A stretch of 38,453 nucleotides of DNA from an uncultured Agrococcus sp. (GTDB lineage: Bacteria > Actinomycetota > Actinomycetes > Actinomycetales > Microbacteriaceae): NCBI RefSeq assembly GCF_945915485.1, contig NZ_CAMEFJ010000017.1, positions 1 to 38,453 of the forward strand, written 5' to 3'. The stretch's first letter is position 1; every line of letters begins with the position of its first letter. Made by a program: the position numbers and the translations under genes. Below the pieces are notes generated by a model. That model made no database searches. It saw only the letters and a list, made by a program, of their open reading frames with translations, and was not told where the DNA came from. Shown one piece after another: positions 7,643-16,423 of the stretch.

Positions 7643-8908
7643 CTAGACGACGAGCGCGATCAGCAGCGCGATGACGACGGTGTTGAACAGGAACGCGACG
7701 ATCGACTGCGCGGTGACAGTCCCGCGTGCCCGGGATGAGGTGAACCGGATGTCGCCGGGCCCGAAGGTCGTGTTGATCTGTGCCGACACGTAGATGAAGT
7801 CCCGAAACCGTCGCCGGTCATCTCCGTCGTCGGGAAAAGCAATGCCGTCGCCCGACGCCCACATTCTGGCGTATTCGAGTGCGAAGGTGGTCAGCAGCAA
7901 CAGCCAGGCGCCAAAGAGACAGGCGGCAGCGGCGAATGTGATCGAGGGATCTTGACCGAATGCGCCGGCGATGACGAGGGAGCCGACGCCGAGCAGAGCG
8001 ATCATGACGACTGTCGATGCCCACGTCACGGGCGAGTTCATGACCGTTCGCCCGGGTCGTGTGCCCAGCAGGCGTTCTTTGAACTGCCGTCCTCGTAGCC
8101 GCCGGAACGCCAGTACCGTGACTACGAGATAGAACGGCCCCCAGAATGCGTACACCAGCAATGCGGGGAGCAGCCCGTCGAAGAACGCGAATATCCAATT
8201 TTCCCCGTGGTCGAGGCCGATGGGTTCGAGCACACGGGCGAGCAAGACGGCGATGCCCGCGGCAAAGAGAATGGAGATCCACTGATGCCACCAGTCTTGT
8301 TGGTACCAACGGACCGGCTTTGCGCGGGATATCGAGTCCGGGCGAACTCTGTGAGGGTCCGCCGAGCGCGCATCCTGTTCTGCCAGCGCCTCGCGCGCCA
8401 GCCCCAATGCCGCGACCGTGTCGACGTCGCCGATCTCGCCGGTGGTGCACATTCGCAATGCGTCGTCGAACGGTACGCGTTCGACGCTGAGGATGCCCTC
8501 CTCTTCCTGGTGCTCACCGACATCGTCGTTCTGCAGCAGGCCCGTGGCCAGGAACATGTGGTGTTTCGCTCTCGCAACACCGTTCATAGCGTCGAGTGAG
8601 GCCAGCGGACGCCACGTTTGCGCCGTATAGCCCGTTTCCTCCAGCAGCTCCCGCTGCGCAGCTTCGAGAGGCTCGTGATCGTCGAGCCCGCCCGCCGGAA
8701 TCTCGAGTGACTCGCCCGTCGTGTGCCGGTCGAGCCGGACGAGCAGCACGTTCTGCTGGTCGTCGACGGCGACGACGAAGGATGCGCCTTTGGTTTCCAC
8801 GACCCCGTACAGGCCGTCGGAGCCGTCGGGTCTGACCACCTCCTGCTCGCGAACGCGTATCCACGGGTTCTCGTAGGCGATACGCGTCTTCTTCACCGGC
8901 CATGTCAC
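7643..8908 (-). CDS. NUDIX hydrolase-DUF1345 membrane protein fusion
   Basis: Residues 1-180 of this 421-aa protein form a NUDIX domain like ADP-ribose pyrophosphatases (PAGG at 71-74, catalytic helix RELLEETGY at 86-94). The Nudix loop between PAGG and the helix is one residue shorter than the canonical spacing. Residues about 205-421 hold five or six hydrophobic segments and end with the DUF1345 pattern: FALEYARMW, a FPD stretch, RDFIYVSAQ and [11 protein letters not shown]. The reading frame is continuous with no sign of a frameshift, and residues 175-205 are a charged linker. It likely hydrolyses a nucleoside diphosphate derivative at the inner face of the membrane. It is transcribed divergently from dnaK. 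Confidence 0.82.
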   Translation of the reverse strand: MTWPVKKTRIAYENPWIRVREQEVVRPDGSDGLYGVVETKGASFVVAVDDQQNVLLVRLDRHTTGESLEIPAGGLDDHEPLEAAQRELLEETGYTAQTWRPLASLDAMNGVARAKHHMFLATGLLQNDDVGEHQEEEGILSVERVPFDDALRMCTTGEIGDVDTVAALGLAREALAEQDARSADPHRVRPDSISRAKPVRWYQQDWWHQWISILFAAGIAVLLARVLEPIGLDHGENWIFAFFDGLLPALLVYAFWGPFYLVVTVLAFRRLRGRQFKERLLGTRPGRTVMNSPVTWASTVVMIALLGVGSLVIAGAFGQDPSITFAAAACLFGAWLLLLTTFALEYARMWASGDGIAFPDDGDDRRRFRDFIYVSAQINTTFGPGDIRFTSSRARGTVTAQSIVAFLFNTVVIALLIALVV

Positions 8909-8951
8909 GGTCTCAGTCTAGAAGGCGGCAGCGCGCTGCGGTTCGAGAAAA

Positions 8952-8972
8952 CTTGATATAGCTCGACTCAGA
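8952..8972 (+). promoter_or_regulatory. HAIR operator 1 (HspR site) upstream of dnaK
   Basis: The half-sites CTTGATA and ACTCAGA are separated by 7 nt. They match the HAIR consensus (CTTGAGT, 7 nt, ACTCAAG) at 5 of 7 positions in each half. The site lies just upstream of the predicted -35 box. HspR, encoded at the end of the same operon, binds HAIR and represses with DnaK as co-repressor in related actinobacteria. Confidence 0.75.
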
Positions 8973-8975
8973 TAC

Positions 8976-9003
8976 TTGACAACGACCCGCGGGGGCGTAG
9001 AAT
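8976..9003 (+). promoter_or_regulatory. dnaK promoter
   Basis: TTGACA (8976-8981) and TAGAAT (8998-9003) are separated by 16 nt, a good housekeeping-sigma promoter. Its -10 box overlaps the left half of HAIR operator 2, so bound HspR would block RNA polymerase. It predicts a leader of about 165 nt before the dnaK ATG. Confidence 0.8.
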
Positions 9004-9022
9004 TGAGTCATGGCGACTCAAG
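9002..9022 (+). promoter_or_regulatory. HAIR operator 2 (HspR site) overlapping the dnaK -10
   Basis: ATTGAGT (9002-9008) and ACTCAAG (9016-9022) are separated by 7 nt. Only the first base departs from the consensus HAIR element. It covers the -10 box and start region of the predicted dnaK promoter, an ideal position for repression by HspR. Confidence 0.9.
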
Positions 9023-9075
9023 GTTTCATTGAGCGTCGCGTAGATCATTGCTGATCCGTTCGATTCCGGGGGACG

Positions 9076-9147
9076 AGCCCACGGGCACTTGGGGGAGTGC
9101 CGGTGGGTTTCTCCGCCGGAATCACCGGAAAGCGTCCGGTGATCCGG
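9076..9147 (+). promoter_or_regulatory. Two strong hairpins in the dnaK 5' leader
   Basis: Hairpin A (9076-9109) pairs GGCACT with AGTGCC around a TGGGGG loop, then CCCAC with GTGGG after one G/G mismatch. Hairpin B (9116-9147) pairs ATCACCGGA (9121-9129) with TCCGGTGAT (9135-9143) around AAGCG and extends by CCGG on both sides past a bulged A. The AAGGAG ribosome binding site (9163-9168) lies 15 nt downstream and is not itself in the stems. The role is unknown: mRNA stability, attenuation or temperature sensing are possible. Confidence 0.6.
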
Positions 9148-9178
9148 AAAGACCAAGACAGTAAGGAGAACACCAAGC

Positions 9179-11032
9179 ATGGGACGAGCAGTAGGTATTG
9201 ACCTCGGCACGACCAACTCGGTCGTAGCGTTCCTCGATAACGGGAACCCGACCGTCATTGCTAACTCGGAAGGCACGCGCACGACCCCGTCGATCGTCGC
9301 CTTCGCAAAGGACGGCGAAACACTCGTCGGCGAGCCGGCGAAGCGCCAGGCGGTCACGAACGTCGACCGCACCATCGCTTCCGTCAAGCGCCACATGGGC
9401 ACCGACTGGAAGACCGACCTCGACGGCAAGCCGTACACGCCGCAGGAGATTTCGGCGCGCATCCTGACGAAGCTGAAGAACGATGCCGAGGCATATCTCG
9501 GTGAGAAGGTGACCGACGCGGTCATCACCGTTCCCGCGTACTTCAACGACGCCGAGCGTCAGGCCACGAAGGAGGCCGGCGAGATCGCGGGCCTCAAGGT
9601 CACGCGCATCATCAACGAGCCGACGGCGGCAGCGCTCGCCTACGGCCTCGAGAAGGGCAAGGAAGACGAGCTGATTCTCGTCTTCGACCTCGGTGGCGGA
9701 ACCTTCGACGTCTCGCTGCTCGAAGTGGGCAAGGACGACGGATTCTCGACCATCCAGGTTCGCGCAACCGCAGGCGACAACCGCCTCGGCGGTGACGACT
9801 GGGACGAGCGCGTCGTCGAATGGCTCATCAAGAAGTTCAAGGAGTCGACGGGTGTCGACGTCTCGGGCGACAAGATCGCGAAGCAGCGCCTCAAGGAGGC
9901 TGCTGAGCAGGCGAAGAAGGAGCTCTCGAGCCGCTCCTCGACGAGCATCCAGCTCCCGTACCTCTCGGTGACGGCCGAGGGCCCCGCGAACCTCGACGAG
10001 ACGCTCACGAGGGCGCAGTTCGAGCAGATGACCAGCGACCTGCTGGACCGCACGAAGAAGCCCTTCGAGGACGTCATCAAGGAGGCGGGGGTCTCCGTCA
10101 GCGACATCGCACACGTCGTGCTCGTCGGTGGTTCGACCCGTATGCCGGCCGTGACCGAGCTCGTCGAGAAGCTGACCGGCGGCAAGGAGCCGAACAAGAC
10201 GGTCAACCCGGACGAGGTCGTCTCAGTCGGTGCGGCCATCCAGGCCAGCGTGCTCGCAGGCGACCGCAAGGACGTTCTGCTCATCGACGTTACGCCGCTC
10301 TCGCTCGGAATCGAGACCAAGGGCGGCATGATGACGAAGCTCATCGAGCGCAACACGGCCATCCCGACCAAGCGGAGCGAGACCTTCACGACGGCGGAGG
10401 ACAACCAGCCCTCCGTCGGCATCCAGGTCTTCCAGGGCGAGCGCGACTTCACGCGCGACAACAAGCCGCTGGGCAACTTCGAACTCACTGGCATCGCACC
10501 CGCTCCACGCGGCATCCCCCAGGTCGAAGTCACCTTCGATATCGACGCCAACGGTATCGTGCATGTCTCGGCAAAAGACAAGGCCACGAACCAGGAACAG
10601 TCGATGACCATCACGGGCGGGTCGAGTCTCTCGAAGGAGGACATCGATCGCATGGTGAAGGATGCGGAAGAGAACGCCGCTGCCGACCAGGAGCGTCGCG
10701 AAGCTGCCGAGCAGCGCAACACGGGCGAAGCGCTCGTCTACTCGGTCGAGAAGATTCTCACGGATAACGGCGAACAGCTGCCTGAGGACGTCAAGACCGA
10801 GGTGCAGGCCGACGTGGATGCGCTGAAGAGTGCACTCGCCGGTGACGATGATGCCGCTGTCAAGACGGCAGTCGACAAGCTGCAGGAATCGCAGACGAAG
10901 CTCGGCGAAGCCATCTACCAGCAGGCGCAGGCCGATGGCCAGGAAGCGCCCGAGGGTGACGCGGGAACCGACACGGAGGACGATGTCGTCGACGCTGAAG
11001 TCGTCGATGACGAGGACGAAGAGAAGAACTAG
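9179..11032 (+). CDS. Molecular chaperone DnaK (Hsp70)
   Basis: This 617-aa Hsp70 has an N-terminal ATPase domain (about 1-365) with GIDLGTTNS (6-14) and the [10 protein letters not shown] phosphate loop. A short linker with the pattern [12 protein letters not shown] leads to the beta-sandwich substrate-binding domain, then a helical lid and an acidic C-terminal tail ([15 protein letters not shown]). DnaK binds unfolded proteins in an ATP cycle driven by DnaJ and GrpE. It is the first gene of dnaK-grpE-dnaJ-hspR, with AAGGAG ten bases before the ATG. Control by HspR is expected from two HAIR sites. In actinobacteria DnaK also acts as co-repressor for HspR, giving feedback. Confidence 0.99.
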   Translation: MGRAVGIDLGTTNSVVAFLDNGNPTVIANSEGTRTTPSIVAFAKDGETLVGEPAKRQAVTNVDRTIASVKRHMGTDWKTDLDGKPYTPQEISARILTKLKNDAEAYLGEKVTDAVITVPAYFNDAERQATKEAGEIAGLKVTRIINEPTAAALAYGLEKGKEDELILVFDLGGGTFDVSLLEVGKDDGFSTIQVRATAGDNRLGGDDWDERVVEWLIKKFKESTGVDVSGDKIAKQRLKEAAEQAKKELSSRSSTSIQLPYLSVTAEGPANLDETLTRAQFEQMTSDLLDRTKKPFEDVIKEAGVSVSDIAHVVLVGGSTRMPAVTELVEKLTGGKEPNKTVNPDEVVSVGAAIQASVLAGDRKDVLLIDVTPLSLGIETKGGMMTKLIERNTAIPTKRSETFTTAEDNQPSVGIQVFQGERDFTRDNKPLGNFELTGIAPAPRGIPQVEVTFDIDANGIVHVSAKDKATNQEQSMTITGGSSLSKEDIDRMVKDAEENAAADQERREAAEQRNTGEALVYSVEKILTDNGEQLPEDVKTEVQADVDALKSALAGDDDAAVKTAVDKLQESQTKLGEAIYQQAQADGQEAPEGDAGTDTEDDVVDAEVVDDEDEEKN

Positions 11033-11034
11033 CG

Positions 11035-11670
11035 ATGGCGAACGACAGCAACCCCGAAGAAGAGCCGGTGTTCCGCGACAAGCGGCGTATCGACCCTGAA
11101 ACGGGCGAGCTTCGAGACCCGGGAGCCTCGGCTTCGGCCGAGGCTCCCGCCTCCGAAGACGCGCCCGAAGGCGAGGAGACGCTCAGCGACGCGGACGAAG
11201 CGCTGCTCGCCGAGACGCGTGCATCCATGACCGAGGAGGTCGAAGCCGCACAGGCGGAAGCCGCCCAGCACAAGGATGCCCTCGCGCGTCTGCAGGCAGA
11301 GCACGTGAACTATCGCAACCGCATCGAGCGCGAGCGTGCGGGAGACCGTGACGCAACCGTTGCCGGAGTCGTCGAAAGGCTACTGCCCGCGCTCGATGAC
11401 CTCGACCTGGCACGCAAGCACGGCGACCTCGAAGACGGCCCGCTCGCGCTGGTCGCCCAGAAGATCGAGGGCGCGTTCGAAGCTCTTGACGTGCACCGCG
11501 TCGGTGAGGTCGGCGAACGGTTCGACATCGCCAAGCACGAGGCGATCGCACAGCTGTCGAACGCGGAGGCGACCGAGGAGACCGTCGCCGACGTCGTGCA
11601 GATCGGGTACCGCGTCGGCGACAGACTCCTGCGCGCCGCGAAGGTAGCCGTACAGGTACCTGCAGAATAG
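11035..11670 (+). CDS. Nucleotide exchange factor GrpE
   Basis: This 211-aa protein starts two bases after the dnaK stop, so the two are translationally coupled. The N-terminal 60 residues are acidic and disordered ([16 protein letters not shown]). A long helix (about 60-105) with [12 protein letters not shown] precedes the C-terminal beta domain, which carries the GrpE signature near HEAIAQLSN and ends [19 protein letters not shown]. GrpE releases ADP from DnaK. The helical dimer part can act as a thermosensor in other bacteria. Length and position are standard for actinobacteria. Confidence 0.97.
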   Translation: MANDSNPEEEPVFRDKRRIDPETGELRDPGASASAEAPASEDAPEGEETLSDADEALLAETRASMTEEVEAAQAEAAQHKDALARLQAEHVNYRNRIERERAGDRDATVAGVVERLLPALDDLDLARKHGDLEDGPLALVAQKIEGAFEALDVHRVGEVGERFDIAKHEAIAQLSNAEATEETVADVVQIGYRVGDRLLRAAKVAVQVPAE

Positions 11671-11683
11671 AAGGGGGGCGAGT

Positions 11684-12643
11684 GTGGCTAGCAACGACTG
11701 GATTGACAAGGACTTCTACAAAGTCCTCGGCGTGCCGAAAGACGTCGGCGAGAAGGATCTGAAGAACGCGTATCGCAAGCTCGCTCGCCAGTACCACCCG
11801 GATCAGAACCCCGGCGATACGGCGGCCGAGACGAAGTTCAAGGAGATCAGCGAAGCGAACGCTGTTCTCTCCGACCCCAAGCAACGGCAAGAGTACGATG
11901 CGATTCGGGCGATGGCCGGAGGTCGTCCGCGTTTCGCCCCCGGAACCGGCGGTGCCGGCTTCGAGGACGTGTTCGGGGGCTTCGGGGGAGGCCCGCGGGT
12001 GCAGTACTCGCAGGGCGACTTCGATGATCTACTGGGTGGACTCTTCGGCGGACAGGGCGGGTTCGCGCCACGCGGGGGCGGCTTCGGCGCCCCTCCCAAG
12101 GGCCGGGACATCGCGGCGAACGCATCCCTCGACTTCCGCAGCGCGGTGCAGGGTGACACGCTCAAGCTCACGGTCGGCGGTCGATCGATGAACGTCCGCA
12201 TTCCCGCGGGCGTGCACGACGGTCAGAAGATCAAGATCTCCGGGCGGGGCGAGCCGTCGCCGGCAGGAGGCCCGGCAGGAGACCTCGTGGTGACGGTTTC
12301 CGTTCGATCACATCCCGTCTTCAAACTCGACGGCTTGCATCTGCGCGTGGATGTCCCCGTCAGCTTCTCCGAAGCGGCGCTGGGGGCGACGATAGAAGTC
12401 CCCACGCTCGGTGGTGAGCCCGTGAAACTGAAGGTTCCGGCAGGTACGCCGTCCGGGCGCGTCATGCGCGTGAAGGGCAAAGGTGTGCAGTCGAAGAAAG
12501 GAACGGGCGATCTCCTGGCGGCCGTGCAGGTTGCCGTGCCGACGAACCTGGGCCGGGAGCAGAAGAAACAACTCAAGGCCTTTGCCGATTCGCTCGGCGA
12601 AGAGTCGCCGCGCGAAGACCTCTTGGCGAAAGCGAAGCTATGA
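11684..12643 (+). CDS. DnaJ-family co-chaperone without zinc-finger domain
   Basis: This 319-aa protein has an N-terminal J domain (about 10-75) with HPD at 38-40, a G/F-rich linker (about 84-145, many GGFGG units) and two C-terminal substrate-binding domains. The CxxCxGxG zinc-finger repeats of canonical DnaJ are absent; the protein has no cysteine at all, so it is CbpA-like in layout. It stimulates DnaK ATPase through HPD and delivers substrates. The GTG start at 11684 follows AAGGGGGG. The gene overlaps hspR by ATGA. A second, zinc-containing DnaJ is usual elsewhere in actinobacterial genomes; none is in this window. Confidence 0.95.
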   Translation: MASNDWIDKDFYKVLGVPKDVGEKDLKNAYRKLARQYHPDQNPGDTAAETKFKEISEANAVLSDPKQRQEYDAIRAMAGGRPRFAPGTGGAGFEDVFGGFGGGPRVQYSQGDFDDLLGGLFGGQGGFAPRGGGFGAPPKGRDIAANASLDFRSAVQGDTLKLTVGGRSMNVRIPAGVHDGQKIKISGRGEPSPAGGPAGDLVVTVSVRSHPVFKLDGLHLRVDVPVSFSEAALGATIEVPTLGGEPVKLKVPAGTPSGRVMRVKGKGVQSKKGTGDLLAAVQVAVPTNLGREQKKQLKAFADSLGEESPREDLLAKAKL

Positions 12644-13065
12644 GACGCGGCAACCTCGACGATATAGACGAGAACACACCGATCCTGTCGATCGCTGCTG
12701 CAGCGGAACTTGCGGGTATGCACCCGCAGACGCTGCGGCAGTACGACAGGATCGGTCTCGTTGAACCCCGGAGAACCGCCGGCAACACGAGGCGCTATTC
12801 CCTGCGTGATGTCGCTCAATTGCGCGAGGTGCAGGCGCTGTCGGCGGAAGGCGTATCGCTCGAGGGCATCCGGCGAGTGCTGAGTCTCCAAAACGAGAAC
12901 GCTCGCCTGCAGCGGCGCGTTCGTGAACTCGAGGAGCAGCTCGAGCAGTTCGAGTCCGAGAGCCGGCGTGTTTTCGCTGCCGGCGAGCGTGGTGTGACGA
13001 GCATCCGCTTCGGTTCGCGGCCCACGAAATCCAACGCGGTCGTCGTCTGGCGCAAACCACGCTAA
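12640..13065 (+). CDS. Heat-shock repressor HspR (MerR family)
   Basis: This 141-aa MerR-type regulator starts inside the dnaJ stop (ATGA overlap). The HTH and wing (about 14-80) include [18 protein letters not shown] and [13 protein letters not shown] coiled coil rich in E, L and R follows (about 85-112), then a basic tail ending VVWRKPR. HspR binds HAIR inverted repeats and represses the dnaK operon, aided by DnaK; HAIR sites lie at 8952, 9002 and 32503 in this window. It is the last gene of its own regulated operon, so it controls its own level. The 234 bp after it show no clear terminator. Confidence 0.96.
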   Translation: MRRGNLDDIDENTPILSIAAAAELAGMHPQTLRQYDRIGLVEPRRTAGNTRRYSLRDVAQLREVQALSAEGVSLEGIRRVLSLQNENARLQRRVRELEEQLEQFESESRRVFAAGERGVTSIRFGSRPTKSNAVVVWRKPR

Positions 13066-13299
13066 ACCCCACCTTGTTCCAGGGGTCAAAATCTCGGTCT
13101 ATGTGACGAGCCAGCCCCTAATGCAGGGTTCTCTCTCGATACAGAACGACTTTTTGCCCTCGCATTGTTGGGGAAGGGCTCTGGCGCGGTCGTCCGCCTA
13201 CTCCGCATTCGTTCGCTTTATTCCATGACCTTGTCACATTGTTTCTTCTTATGGGAATGTGGGTCTGGAAGCAGTGTCGAACAGAAGGACGGATGACCT

Positions 13300-14433
13300 G
13301 TGCAGTCGCTGTATGAAGAGCCCCACGACATCGATCGGTACGACGCAGATTACCGAGACTGGCTCGCGGATTCGATTCGACGCCTGCAGTCGGACGAGAA
13401 CAGGTCCTCCGACACCCACCTCCTCGCGGTGCCGCTCCCGGCCGAGTGGGGAATCGACCTCTATCTCAAGGACGAGTCGACGCATCCGACGGGCTCGCTC
13501 AAGCACAGGCTCGCGCGATCGCTGTTCCTCTTCGGTCTGTGCAACGGGTGGATCCGGCCCGGTCTGCCGGTGATAGAAGCCTCGAGCGGGTCCACCGCGA
13601 TCTCGGAGGCGTACTTCGCGAGACTCATCGGCGTCCCGTTCATCGCCGTCATGGCGAAGACGACGAGCCAGCAGAAGGTTGACCTCATCACCTCCTACGG
13701 CGGCACCTGTCACTTCGTGGACAATCAGGGTGACGTCTACTCGGCGGCCGCCGAGCTCGCGCGAACGACCGGCGGCCACTACATGGATCAGTTCACCTAC
13801 GCGGAGCGCGCAACCGACTGGCGTGGCAACAACAACATCGCCGAGTCGATCTTCGATCAGTTGCGGCTCGAGCGCTTCCCGGAGCCGGCCTGGGTCGTCG
13901 CCACGGCCGGAACGGGGGGCACTTCGGCAACGCTGGCAAGGTACATCAGGTACTCGGGCAGGGCCACCGGCGTGTGCGTCGCCGACCCGGAGAACTCTGC
14001 CTTCTTCACGTCCTGGCACCAGCGAGATCCGTCGGCGACGACCGGAATCGGCTCCCGCATCGAGGGCATCGGTCGCCCGCGGGTCGAACCGAGTTTCGTC
14101 CCCTCCTGCATCGACCGCATGATGCGGGTACCGGATGCGGCGGCGATGGCGTCGATTCGCTTGCTGGAGCGGTTGCTCAGCAGGAGAGTCGGAGCATCGA
14201 CGGGCACGGGGCTCTGGGCAGCGCTGCAAATCGTCTCGGAAATGCGCGAGCAGGGCCGCACCGGCAGTATCGTCGGTCTGATCTGCGACGGTGGCGAACG
14301 GTACCTCGACAAGTACTACGCGGACGCTTGGCTGAGGAGCGAAGGGCTCGAGATCGGACCGTACGCGCGCCAGCTGGACGACTTCATGCGGACGGGAGTG
14401 CTCGCGCCCTCACCCGAGGAGATGCATACTTGA
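13300..14433 (+). CDS. PLP-dependent L-cysteine desulfhydrase, Cds1 type
   Basis: This 377-aa fold-type II PLP enzyme belongs to the cysteine synthase superfamily. The Schiff-base lysine is K68 in TGSLKHRLA, and the phosphate/substrate loop is EASSGSTA (93-100). The stretches ERATDWRGNNNIAES, GTGGTSAT and IEGIGRPRVEPSF are shared with Mycobacterium Cds1 (Rv3684 type), which degrades L-cysteine to H2S, pyruvate and ammonia and helps cysteine and redox balance. The GTG start at 13300 follows GAAGGACGG. It is cytoplasmic and stands 234 bp after hspR, with its own promoter likely in the AT-richer part at 13200-13260. A cysteine synthase role cannot be excluded from sequence alone. Confidence 0.88.
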   Translation: MQSLYEEPHDIDRYDADYRDWLADSIRRLQSDENRSSDTHLLAVPLPAEWGIDLYLKDESTHPTGSLKHRLARSLFLFGLCNGWIRPGLPVIEASSGSTAISEAYFARLIGVPFIAVMAKTTSQQKVDLITSYGGTCHFVDNQGDVYSAAAELARTTGGHYMDQFTYAERATDWRGNNNIAESIFDQLRLERFPEPAWVVATAGTGGTSATLARYIRYSGRATGVCVADPENSAFFTSWHQRDPSATTGIGSRIEGIGRPRVEPSFVPSCIDRMMRVPDAAAMASIRLLERLLSRRVGASTGTGLWAALQIVSEMREQGRTGSIVGLICDGGERYLDKYYADAWLRSEGLEIGPYARQLDDFMRTGVLAPSPEEMHT

Positions 14434-14437
14434 GGTT

Positions 14438-15088
14438 ATGAGCACCGAGCGCGGCAATTCTCCCGACCCACAAGAGTCTCCTGAGGTGGACGAGCGCGAG
14501 CTCACACCCGAGGAGCAGTGGAAGCAGCGACAGCGTCGCGGCTCGTTCGCAGCCGGCGCGCTCGCCATGCCGATCATCGGTCTCGGAGTTACGCTCATGG
14601 CCGTGCCGCTGGGCATCTGGTACGTCACGACCGTTTTCAAGACCGTCATCGTCGTGATCATGAATATGGTGGCGGGCGAGGAGGAGGCCGCGGAGGTCAA
14701 CACGGCACTCGGCAACATCGACCCCGGTTCCATGTCTGCGGTCTCGATCTCGCTCGTTATCGTCGGTGTCGTCCTGTTGGCCGCAGCCTTTGCGCTCAGC
14801 TACTTCATGCTTCGCGCCTACGACATCGAACGCCCGCTACTGGTCACGACCTTCAGCGCACCGATGGCGACCGTGCTGGTCGCGGTCGTGAGCGCTTCAA
14901 TCGGAGCACTCGGCGGGCTGATGTTCGAAGGGGCGACGCAAACGGTCGAAGGAACCCTCAGCAGCGCACCGTGGGGAATCGCGGGATTCGCGCTTGCGTC
15001 CATCGCGGTGTCCGTAGTCATCGGCGCGGGCGTCTGGTGGTGGGTCGGCCGAATCCTGCGCTCAGCCGACACTCAAACACAGCACTAG
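14438..15088 (+). CDS. Four-helix membrane protein of unknown function
   Basis: The gene starts 4 bp after the cds1 stop, so it is probably co-transcribed. The 216-aa product has a charged cytoplasmic N-terminus (about 1-35, many E, Q and R) and four hydrophobic segments (about 36-78, 98-125, 140-160 and 180-207), with an acidic loop (GEEEAAEVN) between the first and second. The tail is short and polar (SADTQTQH). I recognise no domain. The four-TM layout, acidic loop and link to cds1 are the only clues. Confidence 0.72.
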   Translation: MSTERGNSPDPQESPEVDERELTPEEQWKQRQRRGSFAAGALAMPIIGLGVTLMAVPLGIWYVTTVFKTVIVVIMNMVAGEEEAAEVNTALGNIDPGSMSAVSISLVIVGVVLLAAAFALSYFMLRAYDIERPLLVTTFSAPMATVLVAVVSASIGALGGLMFEGATQTVEGTLSSAPWGIAGFALASIAVSVVIGAGVWWWVGRILRSADTQTQH

Positions 15089-15161
15089 ATTCCTCCAAGC
15101 AACACTCAGCAGCCTTTCCTATCCTGGGAGTGTCCATTTCGTCGACCGCAGGAGGGTGCAC

Positions 15162-16388
15162 ATGCCTGACCTCGTTCCTGCCAAGCGCGGCGAGAATACC
15201 CCGGTACCCGCCGACGTCGAGACGAAGAAGGTCGAACGGGCGGCAGGGTCACAGCCCGACGATCTGCTGATTCCGAAAAGCTATCTCGAGCAGCGTGCCG
15301 AAGAGCGGCAGAGCCGCGGTCACACGTACGCGGAACTCTACGACGTGGCGAAGGGTGACGGGAAAGCCGATGCGGTGAGCAATCCCGTACCGCGCACCGC
15401 GGCACAGCCGCTGTCGGCAACCAACCCTATGACGGTCAATCCCATGGCAGCCCCGGCTCCCGTGATGTCCGGCCACGCGGTGCCTGGCTACGCGGCGCCG
15501 AATCACTCGGTGCCGAATCATGCCGAGCCGCACTACGCTGTGCAGGGATACTCGATCCCCGGCACGTACGCCGATTTCGCTCCCGGGGGCCAGCTCGCGC
15601 ATGCCGTGCACTACGCACAGCCCCGCTATGCGCAACCACCGTTCTGGCAACCGCAGTTCTGGCAACCGCAGTACGGGCAGTATCAGTATGCACAGCCGGG
15701 ATTCACGCCCCATTACGTTCCGCCGCAAGAGCCGTGGAAGCCCGGCCAGCGAGCCGCGGCGCTCTGGGGGTCCTTCTTCCAGCACACGATTTTCGCAATC
15801 GCGGTGCAGATCTTTCTCTATGGCAGCCTGTTCCTGCTCTTGGCAGCCACCTCCTGGCAGGACGCGGAGGGCATCTTCATCGACGATGTGCCGACGACGC
15901 TGACAGACTTCATGGTGTGGTTGGCGAAGCCGGAACACCTGCTCCTGTCGTTCGTGCTGGTACTCATCGTCGTAGGAGCGCTCTTCGTCACTGCGTACTA
16001 TACGGGTGCCGGATGGCAGCGGGCGAAGGGGCTGCAGGGTCGCGCGAAGTCGTTCTGGCTGACGACGATAACCGGCGGCAGCATCTCCTTCTTCACCTTC
16101 GCGATCTTCTCACCCATAACGCTCTTCGCCTGGCTCATCATCGGGCTGCTCTTCGGTGCCGGTGGCAACGCAGGGCTTTGGGCGAGCACATTCATCTTCA
16201 TCCTGCTCGGCGCCGTGATCAATGGCTTCGTGTGCATGGGCTTCGGCCGCCTCTTCCTCAGTAAGGCACGGCCGCCGATCGATTTCGCCAAGCTTGCAGC
16301 AGAAGCGGAGGCCAGGGCGAGAGCGCAGGACGAACAGGCGCTCGCGGGAGAGCCTGCCGAGGAACGTTTCCGCATTCACGGCACCTGA
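15162..16388 (+). CDS. Membrane protein with long P/Q/Y-rich N-terminal region
   Basis: This 408-aa protein has a hydrophilic N-terminus (about 1-85), a low-complexity region rich in Y, P, Q, H and N (about 90-190) with PNH and FWQPQ units, then four or five membrane segments (about 200-385) and a charged tail (AEAEARARAQDEQ). The frame opens at a GTG two codons earlier, but GGAGGG (15151-15156) is correctly spaced from the ATG at 15162. No family is recognised. The repetitive region suggests a disordered scaffold or interaction arm on the cytoplasmic side. It follows the four-helix protein by 73 bp and could share its transcript. Confidence 0.7.
   Translation: MPDLVPAKRGENTPVPADVETKKVERAAGSQPDDLLIPKSYLEQRAEERQSRGHTYAELYDVAKGDGKADAVSNPVPRTAAQPLSATNPMTVNPMAAPAPVMSGHAVPGYAAPNHSVPNHAEPHYAVQGYSIPGTYADFAPGGQLAHAVHYAQPRYAQPPFWQPQFWQPQYGQYQYAQPGFTPHYVPPQEPWKPGQRAAALWGSFFQHTIFAIAVQIFLYGSLFLLLAATSWQDAEGIFIDDVPTTLTDFMVWLAKPEHLLLSFVLVLIVVGALFVTAYYTGAGWQRAKGLQGRAKSFWLTTITGGSISFFTFAIFSPITLFAWLIIGLLFGAGGNAGLWASTFIFILLGAVINGFVCMGFGRLFLSKARPPIDFAKLAAEAEARARAQDEQALAGEPAEERFRIHGT
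15642..15671 (+). repeat. 15-bp tandem repeat, two copies
   Basis: TTCTGGCAACCGCAG occurs twice in direct succession (15642-15656 and 15657-15671), in frame, encoding FWQPQ twice inside the low-complexity arm of the membrane protein. Such a repeat can expand or contract by slippage and change the arm length. Confidence 0.9.
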
Positions 16389-16423
16389 AGACCACGCAGA
16401 GGCATCCCTGCAAAGATGGTGTC

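Noticed and set aside
9122-10114. 330-codon ORF antisense to dnaK (and 9640-10722)
   Set aside because: A known artefact of Hsp70 genes in high-GC genomes; the sense strand is unambiguous.
13066-13299. Possible terminator after hspR (AGGGG and CCCCT about 28 nt apart)
   Set aside because: The arms are only 5 bp with a long loop and no U-run, too weak to call.
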